64,000 nt of DNA from Rhizopus sp. PT2906 (Eukaryota > Mucoromycota > Mucoromycetes > Mucorales > Rhizopodaceae), in NCBI GenBank assembly GCA_025529335.1, contig JAMYHX010000009.1, forward strand, positions 124,001 to 188,000, written 5' to 3'. The stretch's first letter is position 1; the number at the start of each line of letters is the position of its first letter. The position numbers were made by a program, and so were the translations under genes. Shown piece after piece: positions 22,391-34,524 of this stretch. The notes beneath the pieces are model-generated. The model had not been told where the DNA came from. It made no database searches and was given only the letters and a program-made list of their open reading frames with translations.

Positions 22391-22534
22391 CGACATCTTT
22401 TTTTTGAAAGGCACGACACTATTTTTTTCTTTAGATGCGACACAATTCTTCTTGATTGTGCGACACTCTTTTCTAAAAATATACGACACTGTTTTTTTTA
22501 AAAGTACGATACTTTAATTTTTTTTTTTGCGACA
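22391..22534 (-). repeat. Seven-unit 23-bp-period motif array, right arm (inverted)
   Basis: Mirror copy of the left-arm array on the other strand (CGACA cores), so the two arrays point in opposite directions across the central region. Confidence 0.75.
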
Positions 22535-22775
22535 GCATTTTGGCAAAAGGTGTAAAGCTGTCTTTAATCCACAAAAAGGAAAAGAAAGAGTAACGATTAA
22601 ATTCACAGGGACAAGGCTGAGTCTGAAGGTTCATATACTGCCAGCTTTTGTTGTGTTCACCTTGTAGAGACAATCAACCAGTTTTAAAGTGACGAAAATT
22701 GAGTAGCTATTAGTAAATGTAATGCTTACTTTTCGGATCATTATTTTGCACTTACGTCTATGTAAAAATTAATGC

Positions 22776-23554
22776 TTGAAGATTGCACGCAGCGTAGTTG
22801 GGAGTTGTCAAAATATGAGTACCGTCAGGGCCGGTGACTTCCGCCATACAGTGACATCAAACCAACGAGGTAAAAGTATAATTAATACGCGACATTCGTC
22901 TGAAAGAAGGGTAATAAAGGTCCAACTTCCAACTATCCATTCATCAGAGCGCAGTTGGCGTGAAGAACGCTCAAAAGACCAAGCCCTCAACTTTATGGAC
23001 ATCCATCAGCAATGAACATTTTGAAACTATGTCTCATAATAGCTTTATTAGAAAACAAAGACAATTCCTGATTGACAACCACCGTTCGAAGCTCCAAGAA
23101 AAATATGCTAAACTTCTGTCCCACTGCCGTAATGATCTAATTGTTGACCCCATTCTTCGGATACCAATGACAAGAAGTGAACGGTCTCATTGTGTGAGAT
23201 GGCGACTAGGTTGGTTACCTCTTGGTAAACCCCAAGCCTGCCCCTTTCACCCAAATGGACTTTTTTCACGTCAGCATAGTTTTTTCTTGTTTAGATATGC
23301 ATAACCGCCTTCAGATGCCCAAATCTATTGCCGATCCACTTTCCTATCTTTTGAACCTCTTACCACCAACATTCCTTACCAGGAAAGCGAGAAAATCAAT
23401 CGATGCCTGGCTCATTCGTTGGCCTTCCATATGTGCAATGTTACTCGAAATGGACTACTTAGCTCACGCTCAGTTCCCTGAAGCTTCAAACCAACTTGGT
23501 GAACCCTTTGTCAAACGTCTTCGTTACATTCAGCAAAAATTTTCAGATAGTTAA
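22776..23554 (+). pseudogene. Non-LTR retrotransposon reverse-transcriptase C-terminus, right-arm copy, broken
   Basis: Identical copy of the left-arm fragment on the opposite strand, with the same homopolymer frameshift (six T near 23281). Sharing the same break shows that the break predates the arm duplication or has been homogenised. Confidence 0.65.
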
Positions 23555-23715
23555 TTATCATCCCTAGTACATAATACTTTTGCGCCTTCCCTTTAATCCC
23601 AAAAGGGGCTTTCATCCCTTTTAACACTGCGACCTGACCCGGGCAATACAGCATGAAGATACTTTGTGCTCATCGACCATTAAAAAATTATTATCAAATA
23701 AAATCCTTCTTAATC

Positions 23716-23730
23716 GTATTCGCACTTTAA
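23716..23730 (+). repeat. Putative target-site duplication, right copy
   Basis: Second copy of gtattcgcactttaa. The host sequence would resume at 23731 (cctctcccattttaaatag), originally next to position 19087. Confidence 0.65.
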
Positions 23731-24387
23731 CCTCTCCCATTTTAAATAGCTGGTACTCTATTCACGCATGGTCATTTGATAATGATCGAACTATTTTCAC
23801 ACGGGTGCCTAACACTCTCTCGGCGAGCTTTTCGTTAATGTGTGAGATGCTTTTCAGCACTGTCGCATGGACAAACAAGTAGGGTTTTTATGGGGTGTTT
23901 TCAGCGAGCTTGTTGCGAACAATATCCCTAGCGTCGAATAGAGTACCTCCAAGAGACTTGGCTGCACTTCTGCTATTCATTATGTGGTAGACTCTCCATG
24001 TGAGGCTGGTAAGCCGACCTCAACGACCATTATAGGCATAGAGTACGGCCTCACCATAGGTAGTACAGCAATCGCGTTCTATGCTTGGCGAGACTACGTT
24101 GGTCTAGGGCTATTGACTCTATTGGGATCAAGGGTCTATTTGGTCTATTTTTTTTTCCTCCGTGATGCTAGAACAGGTTTTCGTCCCGTGGGGGATGGAT
24201 CCGAACTATGTTGAATAGTTTGATGAACGAAGATTCTAGCTTTTTTTTTTTTATGATTACTCTATTATTTGTAAAAGTTAATCCAACTTTGCTTTCTTAT
24301 TAATAAAGACGTTCAAGAGCCTTATCGATGTATAGTCTTTTTTGTTCAGATATAAAATAAGTAGATTATAACCATTAAATGTCATAG
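23731..24387. other. Non-coding flank right of the palindrome, locally GC-richer
   Basis: No gene is supported. About 23780-24230 is visibly richer in G and C than the surroundings (for example ctcggcgagc, gacctcaacgacc, cccgtgggggatgg) and has only short frames. It may be a further TE fragment or the displaced promoter side of the dynein light intermediate chain gene. A T run (24240-24252) follows. Confidence 0.45.
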
Positions 24388-24780
24388 CTTGGCTTCTCAA
24401 ACCTTCTGAACTTGCCAAGTGCCCTATATATTCTCCAGCCTGCCCTAAGGCATACTATAGTATGTGCAACTCTTGTAAGAAACTGACATGTAGCATTTAG
24501 ATCACAAGTTGGACCTAACCCTGTCTCCTCCTCCTCCTCCTCCTCCAAACCAGTTATCGCTGGCCCGACCCATGATACACTTTGGGTAAGATATTGATAA
24601 TCTCTTTTACAAGTTTACTCACTTTTCTTGCCTTCATCTTCTTCTCTTATAAACTCTCTTTTAATGTAAGTATTTAATATCAATGTAATAACTGAAATAC
24701 TAAACAGCTCTTTTACTTCTGATGGGCTCTTATTTACATCATTTGTTGTCTAAAATCATCATTTTTCTATTTAGTGTGCA
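24388..24780 (+). repeat. Diverged dispersed repeat, copy 2
   Basis: About 390 bp related to 11599-12090 in the same orientation, with a local (CTC)n stretch at about 24525-24545 replacing a longer segment of copy 1. Collinear conserved words include actcttgtaagaaactga, cttataaactctct, taatgtaagtatttaata and cttctgatgggctct. Confidence 0.7.
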
Positions 24781-24800
24781 AAGGGATTGATTATATATCT

Positions 24801-27800
24801 TTATTCAATTGTCCTTGATGGAATTCTCTCCGCAGTCTTTTCAAGAGTGCTCAATTGATTCTCTGCGTTTCTTATAGAGTTTTCAAAGTCACGGATAATA
24901 CGTCGTAGAGTATATGTTGTCAGTTTTCTGTAAATAGAAGAATGAGTGTACATTTAAATATCACATATTAGACTTACTGCTGAGGCTTATTTGGAACAGA
25001 GGCAAGAGTCAACTCCTTTTTGAGTTCTTCCATACGTTGCTCATACTTGTTCATGTTATCTTCAAATGCATCCTCTTTGTCTTTGAGTATATTCAACAGC
25101 TCCTTTTGTTGTACATCCACGCTAGTTTCTTTGATCTTTTCTATCATTGTAGAATCAAGGTCAAGTTTGCCTTCTTCTGTTGTCTTTAATTCCATTCCAA
25201 CTAAATCTTCAGCGTGATCAACAACTATAGACAAGTTAGCAAAGTATTCAAAGAATATAGAATCACCTACGTCTATTGATTGAGGCCTCGAGTGATTTGA
25301 GACTTTTGCTTACTGATTCGGCTTCGGATTTGGCAATAGGAACACGCTCATTAAGTTCATCTAGAATACGATCAATCACTTTCATATCGCCTCGTTTCCA
25401 TTCATGATTTTCATTGTCAAAGTATGCGATACATTCATCCACCTTCTTTGGCACATCTTCAACTTTATGGAAATTGATTTCTTCATCAATATCAGAAATG
25501 ATTCTTGAAGACTATTTGCTCACATTAGAAAACAAGGCAAGCGTACACAAAATCAAACTTACTATCTGAACTGCACTATTTGTTTCCAAATAAATACTTT
25601 CAAATTCCTTTGCCATAGGCTATATAAAGAAACGTTAACCTTGTTTCACAAATAGAAAGAATGACTTACGTGAGTAGCAGTCGTTTTGTGAGGTTCATTC
25701 AGTCCTTGAGGCATCTCCTTTGGACGAGCTGCAAAGCGTACTTTGGATTTAGGTGCAGATGTAGGACGTTTAATAATTACGGGCTTATATTCCACTGGTC
25801 TGTCGTTTTCATTCACTTCAGCTTCAATAGATTCTTCTCTTTGTTTTGGTAACTCGGGTTCTCTTCTTGTTTCTTCCATCATAGGTTCAGGCTTTTTTTC
25901 TGTTTCAGTCTTTTCTTTCTGCTCAGACTGAGGAGCTGGTAGCTTGGTTTCTGAAGCGACAGACAAACCCTCTTTTTTCTCTTCAACTGGAGGCTTTACC
26001 GTCTTGTATTCTGGCTCTGTTGGCTTTGTGTCAAGAGTAGTGCCTTTGAACCCTTGGGCAAGGCCTTCTTCATATGACTTTGGTTTTTCTTCTTCTTTAT
26101 GTACCTGAGGCTCCTCTTGTTTAGGCACTTGTGGCTTTTCTTCTCTAAAAACTTCTGGAACCTTTTGCATAGGTACTTCTGGTGCCTTTTGTTTAGACAT
26201 TTCTGGAACCTCCTGTTTGGGTGCTACTGGAACATCTTGTTTAGGTACTTCTGGAACATTCTGCTTAGGTACTACGGGTGTTTCTTCTTTCTTTACTTCA
26301 GAGGTTGCATACTTGCTTCCTATTGTACTTGTGAACGCTGATGGCACTTGCTGAGCAGACACTTTGGGTGCAGTGAAAGCTGAAGGAAAGGCTGGTGCAG
26401 GTGTCTGTTGATTTGTAGCTACTGAAGGACTAGCAAAGGTAGACTTTGGAGCGGTGCCATACGATGTGGTTGTAGTAAAGGCAGGTGTAGGTGCGGCGGC
26501 TTTATTGCCTAAAGCTGACACATTTCCAAAAACAGGAGCGCTTTCTGTGCCTGCGCTACTGCCAAATGTAGATGAGCTACTAATACCAGGCGAGGTAAGC
26601 TTGGATTGTGTGGTAGATGTCTTTGCTAGAGCAGCAAACGAAAGCTTTTGTGCCATGCCACCTGTGCCTCCACCAAATCCGCTTGTTCCAAAGGCGGGGG
26701 CAGGAGAAGCAGCAGCACCAAAGGCGGATGGGTTTGGTTTGATGCTGGGTGCACTTGTCTTCATTGTGGTAAAGGAAGGAATCTTTGCATTAGATGGAGC
26801 GCCAAAGCTAAAACCAGATGTTGTAGCAGCTGGTGCACCAAAAGAAGTAGTTGATGCACCGAAAGGAGTAGCTGATGCGCCAAAAGGAGCAGCTGCTGGC
26901 TCTTGCTGCTGTTGTTGTTGTTGTTGCTGCTGTTGTGTAGAAGCAGCAGGTTTATCAGAAGGTGGTTGAATAGAGAAAATGTCCTGAGCAGTGATCATGC
27001 CACTATATTTCTGACCAGATTTGGCAAGATTGGTGTTGTAGATGTTGTAAGCACAAATACGACCTTCGTTTGTAAGGAACAAAAGAATAGGCAAAGGCTG
27101 TACAGGCGTATCGCTCTCAGATGCGTCAAAGGGAGGTAATTCTTTGGATGCAGAGAAATCTACAGTGAGACCCACAGGAAGAGTATCAGCATAATCATCC
27201 TCTGACAGCGGTAACGAAGGAATGCAACTTTCTTCGAGGATCCATGTCTTCCATGTGCCGTCGTCATGCTGTCCTACCACAGCCAAATCACTTGCTACCG
27301 CGTTTGATATGATAATCATCGTCTTTGCCTCTGGTCCAAAATCACGAATGAGTGACAAGTAAAATTGGTTATCAGGGTTTTCAGAGTTGTAAATGGGCGT
27401 CACTTCGCCTAATGCCTGATATTTTTCATCCTCGCTCTCTGCCTTACGGTGAATCATGTACGGAAAATGTTCTGCGTCTGGTGAATCAGTAGTTCCATAA
27501 ATTGCAAAAAAGTCGTGATTTTCAACCCATAACAGAGCCCTCACTATAAACACTGTGTTTAGCAATAATAATAATAAATGACAATAAACCAAACCTTCTT
27601 TGCCTTGTGCACTTGTGGGTGGTGCGATTTCATCTTTGAGTGCGCCTGAAATATCGAATGCACGAATAACGCCTTCCCTATCACCACAAGCAATTTGTTT
27701 GCCCTTTGGTGACCAAGAAGCCGTTACAGCATTTGGAATCGTTGCTACTGTTTGACCATTGCTGATTTGAACCAGTTGACATCCCTTGTTCTCGACACAT

Positions 27801-28473
27801 ACACCCAATAAATCAGGATATACCTCAGGGTTGGGGTGAATACTGATGATATCACAGTTGAGTGGTATTGAACGAATAGGTGTCGCATCCTGGCGCTAAA
27901 GTAATCTATCAGTACATATGCAACACACAACTTTCATAATTAATCCCTACACTCTTGATAATATCAGATACATGATAAATCAACAACAATCCACCGTTTA
28001 GGCCCACAATCAGTTGTAGGTCATCGTTTGTCAAAGCTAAAAATTTGACGCCTCCTTCTTTCACTGGAATCATAAAGTATTCTTCAAGTGGCACTGTTTC
28101 TCCTCTGTTCGCAGCATAAATGGTGTCATATAGTTTTTGATTGAGACCACAAATGAATCCTGATTATGCAAAAGTTTTTAACCTTGTGCTGTTCTGTAGA
28201 GTATATATGTATATATTCTTTTACCTGAATTACAAGCAGCAACAAAGTAACCATATTTACTAGAGCATGTCAACTGAGAAAAGAATGTCTTTTTGTCTTG
28301 ACTTGGCTCATGGAAAGGTGGTTCTGGCAATTTCACTTTAACGTCATTAACTAAATTTTTAAAGCGAATAAACTATGCAATGTATTAGTTTAAAAGTATA
28401 AGACTATTCGTAGGCGTACTTCAACATATTCGTCTGATTCTTCTTGATCAAGCACAGAATATGGGTTGTCCAT
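24801..28473 (-). CDS. FG nucleoporin Nup214/Nup159 (cytoplasmic filament)
   Basis: Nine exons (28420-28473, 28225-28372, 27951-28159, 27595-27895, 25670-27543, 25563-25619, 25271-25511, 24978-25224, 24801-24927) give 1,085 residues. An N-terminal beta-propeller of about 430 residues includes VTASWSPKGKQIACGDREG and VRALLWVENHDFFAIYG. A poly-Gln run and an FG region with FGASATPFGA-type repeats follow. Next is a Pro/Lys/Glu-rich zone with about eight short repeats of VPKQ and EVP type, and finally coiled coils. The architecture is that of Nup214/Nup159, which docks the mRNA-export helicase DDX19/Dbp5 through the propeller and joins Nup82/Nup88 through the coiled coil. Phases are consistent at all eight introns. 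One acceptor (25224) follows a cryptic in-frame alternative. Confidence 0.9.
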
Positions 28474-28489
28474 TTTTATATTTAAAACG

Positions 28490-28521
<32 letters not shown>
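28490..28521. repeat. poly-A homopolymer, about 32 nt
   Basis: Uninterrupted A run about 17 bp upstream of the Nup214 start codon (T run on the coding strand), probably a promoter poly(dA:dT) tract. Confidence 0.9.
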
Positions 28522-28523
<2 letters not shown>

Positions 28524-28849
28524 CGTATTTTTTACGCGTTGATATTTTTGACAGTCCATAGTTTCATTTAAAAATGACATTGGATATTAAGCATAGACGT
28601 TTTTTTTCTTCTTCTTCTTCTTTAATTCACAACCTATTTCATGTATTTATAAAAAGATATTCATTCAAGGACTCAATTGGATGATACTTAGTTAAAGATG
28701 ACGATATATACTCTAGTTGTTGTTCATTTAAGCATCTCATTACTGACAATAATTTTTTTGAGTTGTTCCCAGTTGCCATTAACACGCCTTCGCCTTGTTT
28801 CTATATTACATGTTTATATTTCATGAGTATAACTTGATATTATCTGAGT

Positions 28850-28851
<2 letters not shown>

Positions 28852-28881
<30 letters not shown>
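28852..28881. repeat. (AT)n microsatellite
   Basis: About fifteen consecutive AT units in the Nup214-glutamine synthetase intergenic region. Confidence 0.9.
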
Positions 28882-28883
<2 letters not shown>

Positions 28884-29644
28884 GAGGTAGAGAAGCTTAA
28901 TCGACGCCAAAAACTAGTAGGATCGAGTATTGGCTTATACAGTGTTTAGAAAGATGATAGGTCGTTCTTTATCCAGTCAAAATCATGCTAATAATGCAGC
29001 AAGATGGAAAGCACAGCAGCTGAGGGTATCGTCATCTCTTCTACTAACGAATTATCATCCAACTGGGTATATTTAAAAAAACAGAGAGATAACATCCCCT
29101 TTTTACAATTATTATACAAGCGTTTAGGTAAATCAGCCTATCAATATGATTATGTATGGTTTAATTATACATGAAAATGTTCCCTGACTATATTTATGAC
29201 TTTGTTTTTATTCATGGGCGTAAAGAGGCTAGTAGACTATTATTTACAAAAAACATCATGCAAAAAGTATACGTTTGTGTGTATGTGTGAGTCACATCTC
29301 CCTATTAAAAAAAAGGTAGATCCATATTTTATTTGCTTCTCTCTTTCTATGAGATAACCAAGGGCCTATCTCTCTCTTTCTCTCTCTCTCCGGCTCTCCC
29401 TCCTGTTATGTCTCTTTATGGTTTTCTATTTATAGAAGGCTATTTTATCGCTGTTTTGCTTTAATATTTACATACCTTCTTCTGCGTGTGACATTAAAAA
29501 GTACCAATCAGAGGGTCTTTCTATTCTTGTCTTATCTTTTATCGGAAAAAACGCAGTCATTTATCTCCAATTTCCCCCTTCTCTTTGTCAATTCAGTTAC
29601 TCGACCCTTTTTTTCTTTTTCTTTTCCCAAAATATTAAAAAAGG

Positions 29645-32068
29645 ATGGCTCATCAAGCACGTCTCAACACTGTGGTTGAATCCCTCACAAAGTCCCCTCG
29701 CTATGTCGAATTCCCTTCCAAGAACGGTCAAGTTCAACCTCTTTCTTCAAACTTTGGAAAGAACGTGTTCACACGTACCGAGATGGCCAAGATGTTGCCC
29801 AAGCCTGTCTACAAGACCTTTGTAGAAATCTCCAAGGGTAAGAAGACTATGGACAAGGCTACGGCTGATGCTATTGCTCATGCTGTCAAGGTTTGGGCTA
29901 TCGAACGCGGTGCTACTCACTTCACCCACTGGTTCCAACCTTTGAATGACGGTACTGCTGAAAAGCACGACTCATTCTTATCTCTCAAATCAACCTTTGT
30001 TGACGGTTCCGAAGTGGTATGATTTGTCTATAGTGTTGTCATTTATCGTATATTTATTTATTACTTTTATAGGTTACTGCCATTGATACTTTCTCTGGCT
30101 CTCAATTACTTCAATCCGAACCCGATGCCTCTTCCTTCCCCTCCGGTGGTATGCGTACTACCTTTGAAGCTCGTGGTTACACTGTTTGGGATAGCAAGAG
30201 GTAATCATTAAAAACTTTAACCTAGTCACAGCACTAATAACTCGGGGTAGCCCTATGTTCATCTCTGACGGTCCTCATGGTACCTCTATCCTTTACATTC
30301 CCTCCGTTTTCATTTCTTATAATGGTGAAGCTTTGGATGAAAAGTCTGTTCTTTTGAGATCATGTGAAGCTTTGGAAAAGGTTGCTTTGGACATCTTAAA
30401 CGTTATTACTCCTGTTGAAGCTGAAGGTAAGATAAAAGCAGTAGCCATAGATTTATCTGACCCACCTTGTCAATAGCTCGTTCTAAGCTTGTCTACGTCA
30501 CCTTGGGTACTGAACAAGAATACTTCTTGATCGACCGTGCTTTATATACCCTTCGTCCTGATCTTAAGATCACTGGTCGTACCTTGATTGGTGGCCTTCC
30601 TCCTCGTCACCAACAACTCGAAGATCACTATTTTGGTAAGATCCCCACTCGTGTCTTATCTGCCATCAGTGAATGTGAACTTGAACTTGCCAAGTTGGGT
30701 GTTCCTATCAAGACCCGTCACAACGAAGTTGCACCTGCTCAATTCGAAGTCGCTCCTATCTTTGAAGATGTTCTTTCTGCTGTTGACCACAACTTGCTCA
30801 CTATGGATGTCTTCCATCGTGTTGCTCACCGTCACAAGTTGAAGGTTCTCTTCCACGAAAAGCCCTTCAAGGGTGTCAATGGTTCCGGTAAGCACTGTAA
30901 CTGGAGTTTGTCCACCGATACCGGTGACAACCTCTTGGACCCCAGCAACACCCCTGAAAAGAACTTGCGCTTCCTCATCTTCTTGGTCGCTGTTCTCAAG
31001 GCTGTCTTGGATCACGGTGATCTTTTACGTGCCGGTGTTGCTTCTGCCTCCAATGACCATCGTCTTGGCGCTCAAGAAGCTCCTCCCGGTATCATCTCCG
31101 TCTTCTTGGGTTCTCAATTGACCGAAGTCTTAAATGCCATTGAAGAAAACCGTCCTATCAACTATGAACTTGCTGGTAATGACCTCAAGAACGTCCGTGT
31201 CAAGGGCACCGTCTTGGATCTCAAGGTGACCAGCTTGCCTCCTATTGCTCGTGACTTGACCGATCGTAACCGTACTTCTCCTTTTGCCTTCACTGGTAAC
31301 AAGTTTGAATTCCGTGCTGTCGGTTCCAAGCAATCTCCTTCTTTCCCCGTTACCTTGTTGAACTCTGCTGTCGCCAAGGCCTTGAATGAAATTTTGGATG
31401 ATTTGAAGCAGCAAAAGGGCGATAAGCCTGTTGCTTCTGAAGAAGACCAAATGGCTGTCATCCGTAAATACATCAAGATCACCAAGAACATCCGCTTCGA
31501 AGGTGACAACTACTCTCAAGAATGGGTTGAAGAAGCCGCCAGACGTGGATTGCCCAACATTGTAAAGAGTCCCGAAGCCTTTGCTCGTTTGTTGAGAAAG
31601 GAAAACGCAGATATGCTCAAGGATATGGGTGTCTTCTCTGATGCTGAATTGCACTCTCGTTACCACATCTTGACTGAGAAATACGCCAAGGAAGTCACAA
31701 TTGAAGCTCAGACAATCATCACGATGGTCATTCAACAAGTCTTGCCTGCTGCTTACCAATACAGACACGATTTGGCTGAAGCTGCTTCATTCATGAAGAA
31801 CATTGGTGTTGAGGCCTCACCTGAAATTGACTTGCTCAATGAATTGACACCTATCGTCGCCACCCTTCAAAAGGATATTACTGCTCTCAAATATCTCTTG
31901 GTCGAACTTAATGAAGTTGAAGATGTTGTCAAGCTGGCTGATGCCTGCTGTCACCAAGTCTTGGCCAAGATGGATGCTATTCGTGAATTGACTGACAAGT
32001 TGGAACGTAACGTTGCCGACAAGTTGTGGCCATTCCCCAAGTACACTGAGTTATTCTTGAACATTTAA
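29645..32068 (+). CDS. Type III glutamine synthetase (GlnN/GSIII)
   Basis: Exons 29645-30016, 30073-30200, 30251-30426 and 30477-32068 give 755 residues, the GSIII size (about 700-750) rather than the 350-450 of types I and II. GSIII signatures are present: THWFQPLNDGTAEKHDSF, GTEQEYFLID, TRHNEVAPAQFEVAP, HEKPFKGVNGSGKHCNWSL and SNDHRLGAQEAPP. It makes glutamine from glutamate, ammonia and ATP and is presumably cytosolic, as no targeting peptide is seen. The coding region is strongly biased to GTC, CTC and AAG codons, unlike neighbouring genes, suggesting high expression. GSIII is mainly bacterial and protist and is patchily present in fungi, including Mucoromycota. Confidence 0.96.
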
Positions 32069-32225
32069 GAAATTACATATAAGTAACCCTTTATTACCCC
32101 CCTTTTCCCCTTCTTTTTTATATTTTTTTAAAAAAAAGTAAAGCCTTTTTTGTGTAAAGAAAATGATAAATTGAATAAATCATAAAAACAGCGACATAAT
32201 TTCTTTATTTTTATATGTAGATGAT

Positions 32226-34524
32226 TTATACAAGAAGCTTTTCGATTTCATCCACTAATTCTTGACTATCCTTGATAGGATCAATAGGATGTGCTTCCAT
32301 AATTGTATATTTGGTACGACTTTGATCCTATAAAAAAAGTAAGACCCTGACCACATATTCTCTACAGATCAAAAACTTACATTGTATGTTTCAGACTTGG
32401 CTCTTGCCTTAAAGTGGTAAGATTTAAACAAGGCCCTTCCGCAAATCTTTTGGAATTGCGAGATATCACTATCCTTAATTTCCATCAATTCATTAGCAGA
32501 TGTACCAAGAAGAGCACGTCCAACATCGTCAAATGTATTAAAGAAGAGCTGAGACGTAGGATCATTCACACCAATGGTCAAGATAAACTTCCATTCGGGT
32601 GTCGTAAAGGTCTTTTGACACTTTTCGCAGCGCCATCCGTTTTCTTCTTGAAGCAACTTCTTTCTACATTCAGGACAACCAGGATAAGCCAACATCTCTT
32701 GCTTGATATAGGCCACGGTTCCCTTGAACGAAAAGTAGTCGGGTCGAATACCAGAACCCAGGTCTTCTGTTCTGACTTGCAAGAGATTAACCTTGTTAGT
32801 TGGACGCGACATGTTCTCACCCATTGCACCACCATTAGTAAACGTGCCAAAGTCTTTGTTACCATTGCTATTGAACCATTGACGCAGTCGTTGTGTTTCT
32901 GGAATGTCTGGGTTTGTCTTGAGCGTGCCAGAGGCAGATAGAGACAAGGATCTACCATTAAAGTCACTGACACGAACACCACGACAGGCAATGATAGGAG
33001 AATTATTTGAATCGAATTCTTCGGCTGTCTTGTCCCAAATGGTCAAGCGAACAGATTTGCCACTTTCATCAACAATTGATAATTCTCTCTTCTTTGTCTA
33101 AAAAAAAAGCATTAAAGTCAATGAATATGCAATCTAAGATCTTTGCTTACAGGTCTGCCTGTAGATTTGGTAACGATTTCAGTAACGCCGTTATCTTGAA
33201 TCACAACGCCCATGATATCTAATCTAACATAAGTATATATTGCTGCGCAGTTTTTTGTTTTTTATTACCAATAGTTGAGCCCGCTTCGATATTATCCAAG
33301 TCAGAGACCTTGACAAATTTGAAATTCATTTGAGGAATAGCAGAGTCTCCAGAGCACTAGGGGCAAATATATAATCAGCTTTGCTTGATAAGCAATAAAA
33401 CAAAGACTTACAAGCTCTATTTCTGTGCCTGCTTCAAGTGTCAATTCATATTCATTGTCCAAGGTAGAGAACTGCTTTCTGGCCATGGTTACTCTAGCTT
33501 TAGACAAATAATATACTTTTCCTTCTTCAAGCATATGGTAAAGACGATCGACTTGATCATTGAAAGCGGTCGCTTTGATTTCACCCTATTAAAGTGTTAA
33601 TGTACGAAAGGATACTACATATTTTTCTTTTTACACTTTGATCCAACAGGTTCAAACTGAACAGCTTGCCATCACCTCTATTGTTATGCCATTGTTTGAT
33701 TTGAGACTTTTGTGTAACTCTTGCCTTGATGGTCCATCTATAGTATATTAATACACATACACGTCAACAGAAACTCTTATTACCTGCTCTGATAAGGATT
33801 AATGTTCTTGATGGGTGTAAGAGATGACTCCAGTTGCATGTTGGGTCTTGAATTAAAACTTCCAGGTGAATTGAAAGTTGGACTTGCAGAGGAATAGGAA
33901 GTACTTGTGTTATTGAATAAAGGTTGTTGCTGTTGTTGTTGTTGTTGTTGAGGTTGGGCTTGAGATTGAGGTCTTGATTGAGTATTAGCTGCGCTTGGAG
34001 ATGCGGAGGTTGGATCAAGAGAGACAGGTGTGCCTACTTTAGCATCCACGTCCGATATAACGACTTCGAGATTCAAGATAATCAACACTCTATATACGCA
34101 TGTTAGTAAGCCCCTTCAGTACTCTATCCTTTGTCCTTACTTTTTGTTTGAAAGCATATTGCATGCGTATTCCTTAATGCGTACAATACTGTTTCTTTTG
34201 ATTTGACCTTGCTCAACAAGACCTGTGTGCTGCGTAGAAAGCATCGCTATGAAAGGGTTAAACATCATGCATTTTCATGTGTATCTCAATATTCAACCTT
34301 GCATAAAGTTAACTCCATCAGATACAATAGCTCTTTATATAACACACGTTAATCTACTTGACAGGTTCAAAAATATTTTTTTAACAATACCTATAACGAG
34401 TAGCGCCATTGACAGGAAGCGCCTTGATGTTGATTATTTGAACAATTGGATTTGTTGCCAATGGGTTTGAATTCTCTTCAAAGTGAATGGCCTTGATGGC
34501 ACCTACAGAAAGCTGCTGCGACAT
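32226..34524 (-). CDS. RFA1: Replication protein A large subunit (RPA1/Rfa1)
   Basis: Ten exons (34391-34524, 34298-34332, 34141-34246, 33784-34089, 33635-33737, 33412-33585, 33269-33356, 33151-33218, 32381-33097, 32226-32327) give 610 residues (human 616). The N-terminal OB fold includes ATRYRAIVSDGVNFMQ, which appears only after recognising a 35-nt exon. A linker with a poly-Gln run leads to DNA-binding OB folds A and B (WTIKARVTQKSQIKQWHN and VYYLSKARVTMARKQF). DBD-C carries the C4 zinc finger CPEC ... CEKC. The protein binds single-stranded DNA in replication, repair and checkpoint signalling as a trimer with Rfa2 and Rfa3. Confidence 0.95.

Larger units (their letters stand above)
19088..23715. 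mobile_element. Palindromic insertion with 1,495-bp inverted arms and a 15-bp direct repeat at its borders
   Basis: The segment consists of a 77-bp left piece (19088-19164), the left arm (19165-20659), a unique centre (20660-22224) and the right arm (22225-23719). Paired positions in the two arms always sum to 42,884, so there is no indel between them, and I found no mismatch reading them against each other. The borders carry the same 15 bases, gtattcgcactttaa (19073-19087 and 23716-23730), which fits a target-site duplication of LINE-like length. The arms carry a broken reverse-transcriptase C-terminus and a 23-bp-period motif array. The centre carries a frameshifted gene. Whether this is a foldback/long-TIR transposon or an inverted duplication of an inserted LINE remnant is open. 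Confidence 0.75.
22225..23719. repeat. Right arm of the 1,495-bp perfect inverted repeat
   Basis: Exact reverse complement of 19165-20659. The lack of any difference implies a very recent duplication, ongoing gene conversion, or an assembly fold-back. Confidence 0.92.
28474..29644. other. Divergent promoter region between Nup214 and glutamine synthetase
   Basis: No gene is seen. It holds a poly-A run, an AT dinucleotide tract and, before 29640, a CT-rich leader typical of strongly expressed Mucorales genes (ctctctctttctctctctctcc at about 29370-29391, then tttctttttcttttcc). Confidence 0.6.

Noticed and set aside
19165..23719. CRISPR array or bacterial iteron replicon for the phased TGTCG units
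   Set aside because: Units are 23 bp with a 5-8 bp core and no unique spacers between long identical repeats, and the context is eukaryotic.
26454..26969. 171-codon plus-strand frame opposite Nup214
   Set aside because: Mirror of the FG/poly-Gln coding region, ending in a poly-Cys run from CAG repeats.
30656..31768. Antisense frames inside glutamine synthetase (up to 212 codons)
   Set aside because: An effect of strong codon bias on the sense strand; no motifs.
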